64,000 nucleotides of DNA from a virus, in the IMG/VR virus record IMGVR_UViG_3300027741_000030, positions 51,656 to 115,655 of that record; one strand, given 5' to 3'. Numbering within the stretch: position 1 is the stretch's first letter; each line of letters starts with the position of its first letter. The position numbers and the translations under genes were made by a program. Positions 50,777 through 58,376 of this stretch are shown piece after piece. The notes under the pieces are model-generated. The model saw only the letters and a list, made by a program, of their open reading frames with translations, had not been told where the DNA came from and searched no databases.

Positions 50777-51051
50777 TTTGTGTAAACTCAGAATGTAAAA
50801 AAGATTTTAATCCTAAAACACATAATCAAAAATACTGTTCTGATGAATGTTGCAGAATAGCAACAAACAAAAGAATTATGGAAAAATATTATGAAAAAAA
50901 AGCAATAAAAAATGGAGCTATTAGAAGTTGTAAAAAATGCAAAGCAGAACTTAGCAGATACAATAGCGAAAATGTTTGCTCAATCTGTCAAAAAAATAAC
51001 TATAAAAAATCTAAGGATCTTCTCTTGGAGATAATAAATGAAATTAGCTAG
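50773..51051 (+). CDS. Zinc-ribbon/zinc-finger protein
   Basis: This 92-residue protein has a C-x4-C (CVNSEC) near the start and C-x3-C (CSDEC). A second pair of Cys pairs follows (SCKKCKAEL and VCSICQK), so two zinc modules are likely. Lys/Asn-rich linkers suggest nucleic-acid contacts. It overlaps the Cas4-like and RuvC-like genes by four and 14 bases, placing it in the recombination operon. Confidence 0.55.
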   Translation: MICVNSECKKDFNPKTHNQKYCSDECCRIATNKRIMEKYYEKKAIKNGAIRSCKKCKAELSRYNSENVCSICQKNNYKKSKDLLLEIINEIS

Positions 51052-51604
51052 CTTAGTTAAAACAAAAGCTTACAGGGTTTTGGGTATAGACGCCTCAACA
51101 AATTCAATAGCCTTTTGCTTAATGGAAAATGATGTTCCTTTAAAATGGGGTAAGGTAAACCTATCTGGCGAAGACATCTATGAAAAAATACATGATGCAA
51201 AAAATAAAATGTCAGTAATGTTAGATGAATTAAAGTCTGATTACATAGCAGTAGAAGGCGCAGTGCTTGTCAGATCACCAGACGCTGTGATAAAATTGTC
51301 TTACGTATACGGAGTAGTTATTGCTGAACTAATGTCTACTGGCGCAAAGGTTATTACAATTAGCCCGTCCGCTTGGCAGTCATACATAGGCAATAAGAAC
51401 CCAACTAAAGATGAAAAGTCTGCAATAAGGCTGGCTAATCCAGGCTATGCGGATTCATGGTATAAAAATCAATTACGTAATATGAGGAAGCAGAGAACTG
51501 CTGACTACTTTAATAAAAAATATGGTTTACAAATTGTGGATTTTGATGTTGCAGATAGCTTTGGTATTGCACATTATAGCAACCAGGTGCTTACAAAACG
51601 ATGA
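51038..51604 (+). CDS. RuvC-like Holliday junction resolvase
   Basis: The protein has 188 residues. An RNase-H-like fold begins at VLGIDASTNSIAFCLMEN (first Asp, about residue 17), with the strand Y-IAVEGAVLVRSP (Glu) in the middle and VIT-ISPSAWQSYIGN, then DVADSFGIAHY (final Asp) at the end. This arrangement is RuvC-like, with the expected four acidic positions. It would resolve four-way junctions before packaging. It is the second resolvase-like gene in the module after the PD-(D/E)XK protein at 48572. Confidence 0.75.
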   Translation: MKLASLVKTKAYRVLGIDASTNSIAFCLMENDVPLKWGKVNLSGEDIYEKIHDAKNKMSVMLDELKSDYIAVEGAVLVRSPDAVIKLSYVYGVVIAELMSTGAKVITISPSAWQSYIGNKNPTKDEKSAIRLANPGYADSWYKNQLRNMRKQRTADYFNKKYGLQIVDFDVADSFGIAHYSNQVLTKR

Positions 51605-51744
51605 AGCTGTATCAGAGTAAAGACTGGCTATATAGAAGATATGTAGTTCAAAAGAAAAATGTGACAGAGATTGCTAAAGAGTGTAATGTGTCTGCTATGA
51701 CTATACAGAGATATTTAGAAAAATTTAATTTGATGAGGAAATAA
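51601..51744 (+). CDS. 47-residue helix-turn-helix peptide
   Basis: The ATG at 51601 overlaps the RuvC stop, and its own stop at 51742-51744 overlaps the next start. After a basic N-terminus (KLYQSKDWLYRRYVVQKK) there is a clear helix-turn-helix (VTEIAKECNVSAMTIQRYLE) and a short tail. The shape is that of a resolvase/Hin-type HTH or a small sigma-like or repressor peptide. It may be a minimal DNA-binding factor acting on a phage site. Confidence 0.65.
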   Translation: MKLYQSKDWLYRRYVVQKKNVTEIAKECNVSAMTIQRYLEKFNLMRK

Positions 51745-52547
51745 TGTTAGATCGTAATTTATTAATAAATCATCCAGAACCAGAAAAAATAGAATGGCTA
51801 AGGATTAGTAAAGAAGATTATATTGAAATTGAAAAAGTTGCAACCGATAATGTTGTTTTTTTTGATCCGTTTGTTATTGATAATTTTTTTAATGAGAATG
51901 ATTTTGAAGAGCTAAAAGAATATTTATTTAATAAAGACAAATCAGAATTTGAATATCAAGAGAATATGAAGAAGTTAGAAAAAGTTGTTGATCTGCCAGA
52001 AAAATTTGTTGATATGGCAACTAAAAAACTAAAGAGTATTTTAAATACAGAAGATTTAATAATGACTCATTCAAGATTTGCACATCATCAAATATCTAAA
52101 GATAAAGAAAAGCCAAATGTTTATTTCCATATAGATAGATCTCCAGGAACTTACATGGTAAACATACATATAGATGGCAATAAAGAATGGGGATTTGTTG
52201 TAAACGATAAAGAGTTCGTTACAAAACCATCACAATCAGTTTTGTGCCAGCCAGAATTTGATTTCCACTACAGGCCTGAGTGGATAGGCGATGATGAAAA
52301 TGAATATCATCAAGCTTTGTTTTTATTTTTTGTAAATAAAAATCATTGGTCAATAAGTAAAGATAATTTAGAACAAACCAGATCTGATTATTTAAATAAT
52401 AAATATAATTTTGGAAAAGATTTTAAAAATTCAAAAGAGTTAAGAGGCTTTGCAGATCAAAAATTTGAAATGTTTTTTAAATATTATAAAGAATTAAATA
52501 AAGATTTATTAAAAAAAACTAACCCAGGATTTGGAAAAAAACAATGA
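51744..52547 (+). CDS. 2OG-Fe(II) dioxygenase-like protein (divergent)
   Basis: In this 267-residue protein, H129-I-D131 (YFHIDRSPG) and a distal H175 with R177 (FDFHYRPEW) give the iron and 2OG positions of a double-stranded beta-helix enzyme. The fold resembles asparaginyl/aspartyl-hydroxylase-like members (TYMVNIHIDGNKEWGFVVND). The N-terminal 90 residues are helical and acidic and the C-terminal 60 residues are helical, Lys/Asn-rich. It is not closely similar to the P4H-like genes at 3498-8882. It starts overlapping the HTH peptide and ends overlapping a MazG-like gene. Confidence 0.6.
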   Translation: MLDRNLLINHPEPEKIEWLRISKEDYIEIEKVATDNVVFFDPFVIDNFFNENDFEELKEYLFNKDKSEFEYQENMKKLEKVVDLPEKFVDMATKKLKSILNTEDLIMTHSRFAHHQISKDKEKPNVYFHIDRSPGTYMVNIHIDGNKEWGFVVNDKEFVTKPSQSVLCQPEFDFHYRPEWIGDDENEYHQALFLFFVNKNHWSISKDNLEQTRSDYLNNKYNFGKDFKNSKELRGFADQKFEMFFKYYKELNKDLLKKTNPGFGKKQ

Positions 52548-52876
52548 CACCTAAAACATACCCGAATAAAGAAGGCGGATACCAAGCTTGGATAACTGAC
52601 CTTCAGTTAATTTCAACAGATGCCCCATCAGGACATAAGATTATTGTAGAATGCTTAGAGATAGCAGAAATGCTAATTAAAAAGAATATATCATACGGAA
52701 ACTCTGCCCTGGAACCAATTCGTATATTTTCAAAGGCGGACTCAAAAGAACAGATTCGTGTACGTATTGATGACAAGCTTAATAGAATTCAAAATGATCA
52801 GGCTTTCCCAGGAGACAATGACATTGACGATTTAATAGGCTATTTAATTTTATTAAAAATTGCAAATAAATCTTAG
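52544..52876 (+). CDS. MazG/Nmad1-like nucleotide-associated protein
   Basis: This 110-residue protein has a helical pattern with KNISYGNSALEPIRIFSKADSKEQ, then RVRIDDKLNRI and DIDDLIGYLILLK. These recall the DUF1599/nucleotide-modification-associated family related to MazG, in which acidic helices bind a nucleotide phosphate. The recognition is moderate. It ends a module, with a leaderless promoter starting the packaging genes soon after. Start ATGA overlaps the previous gene. Confidence 0.5.
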   Translation: MTPKTYPNKEGGYQAWITDLQLISTDAPSGHKIIVECLEIAEMLIKKNISYGNSALEPIRIFSKADSKEQIRVRIDDKLNRIQNDQAFPGDNDIDDLIGYLILLKIANKS

Positions 52877-52888
52877 TCAACTAAAACA

Positions 52889-52897
52889 TGGTATAAT
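52889..52897 (+). promoter_or_regulatory. Extended -10 promoter, likely leaderless
   Basis: TGGTATAAT (52889-52897) is a consensus extended -10 ending six bases before the ATG at 52904. No clear -35 is visible at 17 bases, and no ribosome site precedes the ATG. Confidence 0.55.
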
Positions 52898-52903
52898 AAT
52901 TAT

Positions 52904-53452
52904 ATGACAGAATTAGAGCCAGCAGTTCATTTTGACCGTATGAATAAAGTTGTTCAGGAATTGCTTAAGGGCAATTCAGCAACCCAGATAGCCACACTAA
53001 CAGGTTTCTCAAGAAAAGAAGTTTTAGAATATGTAGATGAGTGGAAATCTGTTGTTCATAATGATCAAAACATGCGTGACAGAGCAAGAGAGGCTATCTC
53101 TGGTGCTGACGAACATTATGCAATGCTCATCAAAGAAGCCTGGAAAACTGTTGAAGATGCGGACACACAAGGCCAGCTCAACGTTAAAGCTGGAGCCCTT
53201 AAGCTTATAGCAGACATAGAGACAAAAAGAATTGCAATGCTTCAGTCAGTAGGAGTTTTAGAAAACTCACAGCTTGCATCTCAGATTGCAGAAACAGAAA
53301 GAAAGCAAGAGCTACTTGTTGGCATTCTAAAAGAAGTTACCGCTGGATGCCCTAAGTGCAAGATGGAAGTTGCAAAACGTTTGTCTCAAATAACTGGTAT
53401 AGTTGAGTCTATAAAAATTGAAGATGCAGAGGTTATAACTAATGTTCAATAA
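52904..53452 (+). CDS. Candidate small terminase subunit
   Basis: The protein has 182 residues. The N-terminal part contains a helix-turn-helix (KGNSATQIATLTGFSRKEVLEYVDEW), followed by helices (EHYAMLIKEAWKTVEDADTQGQLNVKAGALKLIADIETKRIAMLQ). These match the DNA-binding and oligomerising layout of small terminases. A Cys pair (CPKCKME) near the C-terminus is unusual and may bind zinc. It starts the packaging block behind a leaderless promoter, separated from the large subunit by one dioxygenase-like gene. Confidence 0.6.
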   Translation: MTELEPAVHFDRMNKVVQELLKGNSATQIATLTGFSRKEVLEYVDEWKSVVHNDQNMRDRAREAISGADEHYAMLIKEAWKTVEDADTQGQLNVKAGALKLIADIETKRIAMLQSVGVLENSQLASQIAETERKQELLVGILKEVTAGCPKCKMEVAKRLSQITGIVESIKIEDAEVITNVQ

Positions 53453-54068
53453 AGATGGCTTTAAAGAAATTGGTAAAAATATATATGTATATAACAACTT
53501 TTTGTCAGACGAAGAATGCAATTTAATACTTGAAGATATTTTAAAATTAAAAGAAGAGGATTGGTCGGTAATACCTGGAACTAAAACTAAAGATTATTTT
53601 GGATCTATTGATCATTTAAAATCAATAATAAATGTAAGAAAAAAAATAATTTCTTTGATGTCAGAAGATAGTTATTGCACAATAGGTGGTAGAGTTCAAA
53701 AATTGCTTAAAGGTGCATATAGAAATCCTCATGCAGACATATATCAGTATCAAAATGTAGTTGATAAATCAGATAAATATATTAATGGACAAGATTTTGA
53801 ATTAGCAGATTTAATAACACATGGAACAATACTTTATTTTAATGAATTTGATGGAGGAGAGCTATGCTATTCAAATCAAAACAATTTAACATATAAGCCC
53901 AAAAAAGGTGATTTCCTAGTGCATGGTGCAGAAGAAGAATGCAGGCATGGAGTAAAAGAAATTTTAAGTGATGTTCGTTATTTTGCTGTAGGACATTTTT
54001 TTAAACACGTCAAAGTCCCAGCTGGATCTAATTTTAAATATACTCCAGCAAACAAGGCTCTGGGATAA
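53442..54068 (+). CDS. 2OG-Fe(II) dioxygenase-like, between terminase genes
   Basis: In this 208-residue protein, H97-A-D99 (RNPHADIYQ), the strand TILYFNEFDGGELCYS, KPKKGDFLVHG, H169 (CRHGV) and R179 (VRYFAV) form a complete 2OG/iron set in the P4H-like style. It begins 11 bases inside the candidate small terminase gene and is three bases before the large terminase gene, so it is placed to be expressed with packaging functions. A substrate among DNA-packaging or capsid proteins is possible but unproven. Confidence 0.8.
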   Translation: MFNKDGFKEIGKNIYVYNNFLSDEECNLILEDILKLKEEDWSVIPGTKTKDYFGSIDHLKSIINVRKKIISLMSEDSYCTIGGRVQKLLKGAYRNPHADIYQYQNVVDKSDKYINGQDFELADLITHGTILYFNEFDGGELCYSNQNNLTYKPKKGDFLVHGAEEECRHGVKEILSDVRYFAVGHFFKHVKVPAGSNFKYTPANKALG

Positions 54069-54070
54069 AA

Positions 54071-55873
54071 ATGTCATTTGATTTTTCTGATTTAATTGAT
54101 ATTTTAGATGGTGAAGAGTTTGAAGAAAAGCCAGTAGACTTAAGAACATTTGTAAATGATCCAAACTATTTAGGCCTTCCTCCGCTATCTGATTATCAGT
54201 ATATATTGATAGAAAAAAGCTCTCAGATATATAAAGAGTCTACATTAAAAAAATTATTTGGAGAAGATGAGGGTGCAGTTAGGTTTAAACAAACTGCCAA
54301 TGAAGTAGTTGCTCAGCTAGGTAAAGGTTCAGGAAAAGATTACTGTTCTACAATTGCTGTGGCATACATAGTATATTTACTTCTCTGCTTAAAAGATCCA
54401 GCAACGTATTACGGTAAACCTGCTGGTGACTCTATTGATATTATTAATATTGCTATTAACTCACAGCAAGCAACCAACGTATTCTTTAAAGGGTTTAAAA
54501 GCCGAATAGACAAGTCGCCATGGTTTGTTGGTAAATATTATTCCAAGGCATCTGAAATTCAATTCAGTAAAGCTATAACAGTACACTCAGGTCACTCAGA
54601 AAGAGAAGCTTGGGAGGGATACAATGTTATTGTTGTAATCCTTGATGAAATTTCTGGATTTGCAATTGAAAATACTACTGGGCACGATCAAGCAAAAACT
54701 GGTAGTGCGGTATATGACATGTACAGGGCCTCAGTAGATTCACGTTTTCCAGACTTTGGAAAAGTAATCTTACTATCATTTCCCAGATTTAAAAATGACT
54801 ATATACAGCAAAGATATGATGCTGTTGTTGGAGAAAAAGAAACTGTAGTTAGAGAGCATAAATTTAAGATGTACGAGGAGCTACCAGATGGCACAGAAGG
54901 CAATGAGTTTGAGATACAATGGGAAGAAGATCATATTGTATCTTATAAAATACCTAAAGTATATGCTATTAAACGCCCAACTTGGGAGATTAACCCAGTT
55001 AGAAAAATTGACGATTTTAAAACAGCATTTTACACAAACCCAACCGACGCCCTTTCAAGATTTGCATGCATGCCCCCCGACGCAATTGATGCATTTTTTA
55101 AATCAAGAGAAAAAGTAGAAAAAGCTTTTAATGTTGGCGCAATTGCAGTAGATAATTTTGGAAGACTTGAAGAATGGTTCTTGCCAGACCCAGATAAAAA
55201 ATATTACATACATGTAGACTTGGCTCAAAAACATGATCATTGTGCTGTAACTATGGCACATATAAACAAATGGGTAAACGTCAAAGTCACAGACACCTAC
55301 TCTCAGCCAGCTCCAATAGTAGAAGTAGATGCTGTAAGATACTGGACACCAACTAAAGATAAGTCGGTAGATTTTACAGAAGTAAAAGACTATATTCTTT
55401 CTCTTAAGACAAGAGGATTTAATATAGCAATATGTACCTTTGACAGATGGAACTCTCATGATATGATGCAACAACTAAAACAATACGGCATCAATACAGA
55501 GATTCTGTCTGTCGCTAAAAAACATTATGATGATATGGCAATGGTTGTTGCTGAAGAAAGATTAATTGGGCCACATATACCTTTGCTTATAGACGAATTG
55601 TGCCAGCTTAGAATCATGAGAGACAAGGTGGATCACCCTAGAAAGGGTTCAAAAGATTTAGCGGATGCTACTTGTGGAGCTATATTCAATTCAATTAGTA
55701 GAACAAGATTTGATAACAATCAAGAAATTAATGTGCATACTTATGAATCAATGAGTTATGATAATGATTTTGGGTCCAAAGATGACCCAGATACAACATC
55801 TTATAATATGATCAGGGCACCAAGAATGCCCCAAGATTTAAGAGAAGCAATGGACAGGATGCAAATAATATGA
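54071..55873 (+). CDS. Terminase large subunit
   Basis: The protein has 600 residues. The ATPase part has a Walker A-like GKGSGKD (84-90), Walker B VVILDE (about 188-193, D192-E193) and the coupling motif region. The nuclease part has YYIHVDLAQKHDHCAVTM (first Asp), ICTFDRWNSHDMMQQL and KDLADATCGAIFNSI (final Asp), giving the RNase-H-like metal site of TerL. It packages concatemeric DNA into the prohead through the portal. It lies about 41 kb downstream of the portal gene, an unusual separation. The three-base gap to the previous gene implies co-translation. Confidence 0.88.
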   Translation: MSFDFSDLIDILDGEEFEEKPVDLRTFVNDPNYLGLPPLSDYQYILIEKSSQIYKESTLKKLFGEDEGAVRFKQTANEVVAQLGKGSGKDYCSTIAVAYIVYLLLCLKDPATYYGKPAGDSIDIINIAINSQQATNVFFKGFKSRIDKSPWFVGKYYSKASEIQFSKAITVHSGHSEREAWEGYNVIVVILDEISGFAIENTTGHDQAKTGSAVYDMYRASVDSRFPDFGKVILLSFPRFKNDYIQQRYDAVVGEKETVVREHKFKMYEELPDGTEGNEFEIQWEEDHIVSYKIPKVYAIKRPTWEINPVRKIDDFKTAFYTNPTDALSRFACMPPDAIDAFFKSREKVEKAFNVGAIAVDNFGRLEEWFLPDPDKKYYIHVDLAQKHDHCAVTMAHINKWVNVKVTDTYSQPAPIVEVDAVRYWTPTKDKSVDFTEVKDYILSLKTRGFNIAICTFDRWNSHDMMQQLKQYGINTEILSVAKKHYDDMAMVVAEERLIGPHIPLLIDELCQLRIMRDKVDHPRKGSKDLADATCGAIFNSISRTRFDNNQEINVHTYESMSYDNDFGSKDDPDTTSYNMIRAPRMPQDLREAMDRMQII

Positions 55874-56100
55874 GCGAATACCAAGAAAAAGCAAAAGAAT
55901 GCAAATGCTGTAGCAAGCATGTGCCCCTACCTACCGTACTAAGAGAATACTCTGGCATAGTTGTATGCCCAACAACATTTGCAAATATAGTAGAGTATAA
56001 AAGGATATGGGAATCGTATGGACAAAGACCTATGGGAAGCATTAGAAAACATTTTTCAGAATACGTACAGCAGATAGTAGAAAAAGAATTTGTTAAATGA
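55870..56100 (+). CDS. Hypothetical small Cys-rich protein
   Basis: This 76-residue protein has a C-x1-C (CKCC) near the N-terminus and a further Cys at VVCP, so a small metal site is likely. The rest is helical (RKHFSEYVQQIVEKEFVK). It overlaps TerL by four bases and the next gene by four. No family is recognised. Confidence 0.45.
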   Translation: MSEYQEKAKECKCCSKHVPLPTVLREYSGIVVCPTTFANIVEYKRIWESYGQRPMGSIRKHFSEYVQQIVEKEFVK

Positions 56101-56999
56101 ATTTAGATATATGGAAAGAGTCATCTTATCCACTAAAGAATGACATATCTGATTGGCAAAATGTTTGTAACGAGTATGGCTTTAACTCTAAAGAATTTTC
56201 TAGCTCAGCAGATTTTTTAGCTTTAGGGTGTTCTATGACATTTGGGATAGGTGTTGAAGAAAATAAAAATTGGGCAGACATAATTTCTAAAAATGCTAAT
56301 TTAAATGGACACAACCTATCAGGATGTGGGAAATCAATAATGTGGAGCATAAATAAATTTTTTTCATACGTAAACAAATTTGGTAATCCAAAATTTGTAT
56401 TTTGTTTTTTCCCAGAGTTTTATAGGATTGAAATTGCTTCAAGAGCTGATCACATGATTCCAAAATACAATCATTTCCCAAAAAATAATTTAAACGAAAA
56501 AGATATTATAAGGTACGGAGTCTGGAATAAAAATAATAATAAAAATGAATTTAAAATAAATGAATCTTTAATTGCAGAAAACGTAATCCCAAAAGAAACT
56601 TCTTTTGATATATCAATTCAATATATAAAGATGTTAGAAATGTATTGTAATTCTAACAACATAAAGTTATTTTGGACAACGTGGTCTCAAGAGGAGTCTG
56701 ATTGGCTAGATTTAAATGTACAAAATACTGAATTTAAAAATTATATATCAAGCGATATGAAAAATTGGCATTGCAGAAGTGTTGATAATATGAAAGAAAT
56801 TTTTTGTCAAAACATATCTCAATGCTCTTCAAATGACGAATGTAGTTTTGCAGATAGCTGCCATCAAGAATATTCAAATGAAAAAAATTTTTATTATCCA
56901 AGGGATGCATATACCTCACCAGCCGTACATTTTGGCTTTCATAGACAAATTCATATTGCAGAAATGTTTTTAAAATCTATTGACGTTCCTGTAGTTTAA
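56097..56999 (+). CDS. SGNH/GDSL-like hydrolase
   Basis: In this 300-residue protein, block I reads LALGCSMTFGIGVEENKNWADII, the GDSL-like motif with Ser after GC. Block III-like GNPKFVFCFFPEF and a C-terminal H-x2-G-x-H-like end (HFGFHRQIHIAEMF) complete the pattern. The motif GCSxTFG is a common variant of the GDSL nucleophile in phage-associated esterases/acyltransferases. A second, differently built SGNH protein lies at 58377. Possible substrates are O-acetyl groups on glycans; this is inference. Confidence 0.6.
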   Translation: MNLDIWKESSYPLKNDISDWQNVCNEYGFNSKEFSSSADFLALGCSMTFGIGVEENKNWADIISKNANLNGHNLSGCGKSIMWSINKFFSYVNKFGNPKFVFCFFPEFYRIEIASRADHMIPKYNHFPKNNLNEKDIIRYGVWNKNNNKNEFKINESLIAENVIPKETSFDISIQYIKMLEMYCNSNNIKLFWTTWSQEESDWLDLNVQNTEFKNYISSDMKNWHCRSVDNMKEIFCQNISQCSSNDECSFADSCHQEYSNEKNFYYPRDAYTSPAVHFGFHRQIHIAEMFLKSIDVPVV

Positions 57000-57008
57000 A
57001 TGTATAAT
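56980..57008 (+). promoter_or_regulatory. Promoter for tRNA/AhpC-AhpD operon
   Basis: TTGACG (56980-56985), a 17-base spacer and consensus TATAAT (57003-57008) lie over the end of the SGNH gene. Transcription would start about 57015, a few bases before tRNA-Met, and run through tRNA-Arg towards the peroxidase genes. Confidence 0.7.
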
Positions 57009-57018
57009 TTACTAACTG

Positions 57019-57092
57019 GCGCCAGTAGCTTAGTTGGTTAAAGCCCCGAACTCATAATTCGGTAATCGTAGGTTCGAGTCCTACCTGCCGCA
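57019..57092 (+). tRNA. tRNA with CAT anticodon (Met or lysidine-type Ile)
   Basis: The cloverleaf folds by eye: acceptor GCGCCAG with CTGCCGC (57085-57091), D-stem GCTT/AAGC, anticodon stem CCGAA/TTCGG with loop CTCATAA, T-stem GTAGG/CCTAC with loop TTCGAGT, and discriminator A. The acceptor stem has one C-C mismatch at the fourth pair. CCA is not encoded. The absence of three G-C pairs in the anticodon stem argues against an initiator tRNA. CAT could also be read as Ile2. Confidence 0.85.
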
Positions 57093-57093
57093 C

Positions 57094-57165
57094 ACCTCTG
57101 TAGCTCAGCGGAAGAGCAACAGACTTCTAATCTGTTGGTCGCTGGTTCAATTCCAGCCAGGGGTA
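57094..57165 (+). tRNA. tRNA-Arg (TCT)
   Basis: Acceptor ACCTCTG/CAGGGGT, D-stem GCTC/GAGC, anticodon stem ACAGA/TCTGT with loop CTTCTAA (anticodon TCT), T-stem GCTGG/CCAGC, and discriminator A. It reads AGA, the preferred Arg codon of most genes in this window. It begins one base after the previous tRNA, so the two are processed from one transcript. CCA is not encoded. Confidence 0.9.
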
Positions 57166-57200
57166 CGATACACCGTATCACTTATATATAAGGAGAAAAA

Positions 57201-57737
57201 ATGAAAACCGTAGGAGATAAACTCGGTAATTTTGCCGTTACTGGAGTTAAACCTGGAGCTTTGTCTTATGAAGACAGCTCTTTTGAAACAATTACGCAAG
57301 ATTCTTTTCCAGGCAAATGGAAAATTATTGCGTTTTACCCAAAGGATTTTACCTTTGTTTGCCCAACAGAAATAGTTGCGTATGATGCATTAGTTAATGA
57401 TTTTAATGACAGAGATGCAATTCTTATGACGGGTTCTGTTGATAATGAATTTTGTAAAATTGCATGGAGAAATGCACATGAAGATCTTAAGAAGACAAAC
57501 TCATGGTCATTTGCAGATACAGCACATCAACTTGCAAACGATTTAGGAGTTCATCATCCATCAGGTGTTGCTTATCGTGCAACATTTATTATAGATCCAG
57601 ATAACATTATTCAGCATGTTACATGCAATAACCTTGATGTAGGACGTAATGCTGATGAAGCCTTACGTGTATTGGATGCACTTCAAACAGGAGAGCTATG
57701 TCCATGCAATAGGCCATTAGGAGGAGAAACTCTATGA
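57201..57737 (+). CDS. ahpC: AhpC-type peroxiredoxin
   Basis: The protein has 178 residues. The peroxidatic Cys is C54 in FTFVCPTE. The C-terminus reads ELCPCNRP, with C167 and C169. This Cys-Pro-Cys tail, with three cysteines in all, is the form I know from the mycobacterial AhpC, whose partner is AhpD. The enzyme reduces hydroperoxides and peroxynitrite, and the fold is otherwise full length. The gene has a clear ribosome site (AAGGAG), follows two tRNA genes from a promoter at 56980, and overlaps the AhpD-like gene by four bases. Phages rarely carry this pair; all catalytic positions are kept, so activity is likely. Confidence 0.88.
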   Translation: MKTVGDKLGNFAVTGVKPGALSYEDSSFETITQDSFPGKWKIIAFYPKDFTFVCPTEIVAYDALVNDFNDRDAILMTGSVDNEFCKIAWRNAHEDLKKTNSWSFADTAHQLANDLGVHHPSGVAYRATFIIDPDNIIQHVTCNNLDVGRNADEALRVLDALQTGELCPCNRPLGGETL

Positions 57738-58249
57738 CAAATTGGGTTACTCAACTTCAAGAATCTATTCCAGAATTTGCAAAAGACATTAAGCTTAATT
57801 TAGATGCAGTAATAAATAGATCAGAAATTGATCCAGAATATGCATTACATATTGCAATAGCATCAGCATTTGCTACTGGAAATTCAAAGCTACTAGCTTT
57901 TTTGGTTGCTAATTCAAATGATGAATTGGAAAAAAATGCAGCACTTGGAGCAGGTGCTGTCATGGCTCAAAACAACGTTTGGTATCCATATTCAAGAAAA
58001 TCACATAACGAAGAATTTAGACAAGTTAATGGTCAGCTTAGAATGAATATAATTGGAACCCATGGCGGAACTACAAAAGCTAAATTTGAATCATATGCAT
58101 TAGCAGCATCAATAATTGGTAAATGTGATTATTGTGTTTCTGGGCATTTTGATCTTCTTAAAAATGAAGGTTACACCAATGAACAGTTGCGTGATATTGG
58201 AAGAATTGCAGCAACAATTAATGCATTAGCAAAAATACTTAACGCATAA
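57734..58249 (+). CDS. ahpD: AhpD-type alkylhydroperoxidase/reductase
   Basis: In this 171-residue all-helical protein, the redox motif is K-C131-D-Y-C134-V-S-G-H138, with E119 upstream. This reproduces the Glu...Cys-x-x-Cys...His relay of AhpD (in the mycobacterial enzyme about E118, C130, C133, H137). AhpD recycles oxidised AhpC with electrons from a lipoyl protein such as dihydrolipoamide succinyltransferase. It starts by ATGA overlap with ahpC, so equal expression is expected. An electron donor is not encoded nearby, so the phage would use the host's. Confidence 0.87.
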   Translation: MTNWVTQLQESIPEFAKDIKLNLDAVINRSEIDPEYALHIAIASAFATGNSKLLAFLVANSNDELEKNAALGAGAVMAQNNVWYPYSRKSHNEEFRQVNGQLRMNIIGTHGGTTKAKFESYALAASIIGKCDYCVSGHFDLLKNEGYTNEQLRDIGRIAATINALAKILNA

Positions 58250-58283
58250 AAAAACTCCTTGGCAAGAGAATAAACTGCCATAC

Positions 58284-58356
58284 GTTCCTATAGCTCAGCT
58301 GGTAGAGCAGCAGACTTTTAATCTGCGGGTCGATGGTTCGATACCATCTGGGGACA
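58284..58356 (+). tRNA. tRNA-Lys (TTT)
   Basis: Acceptor GTTCCTA/TGGGGAC (with G-T wobbles), D-stem GCTC/GAGC, anticodon stem GCAGA/TCTGC with loop CTTTTAA (anticodon TTT), T-stem GATGG/CCATC with loop TTCGATA, and discriminator A. It reads AAA, the main Lys codon here. It lies after ahpD and is probably transcribed with it. Confidence 0.9.
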
Positions 58357-58360
58357 CATA

Positions 58361-58369
58361 TGATAGAAT
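58361..58369 (+). promoter_or_regulatory. Extended -10 promoter, likely leaderless
   Basis: TGATAGAAT (58361-58369) ends seven bases before the ATG at 58377 and directly follows tRNA-Lys. No clear -35 is visible and no ribosome site precedes the ATG. Confidence 0.4.
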
Positions 58370-58376
58370 ATAAGTT

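Noticed and set aside
58250-58283. Possible terminator after ahpD (TGGCA...TGCCA)
   Set aside because: The stem is only five pairs with a 12-base loop and no T-run; it also leads straight into tRNA-Lys.
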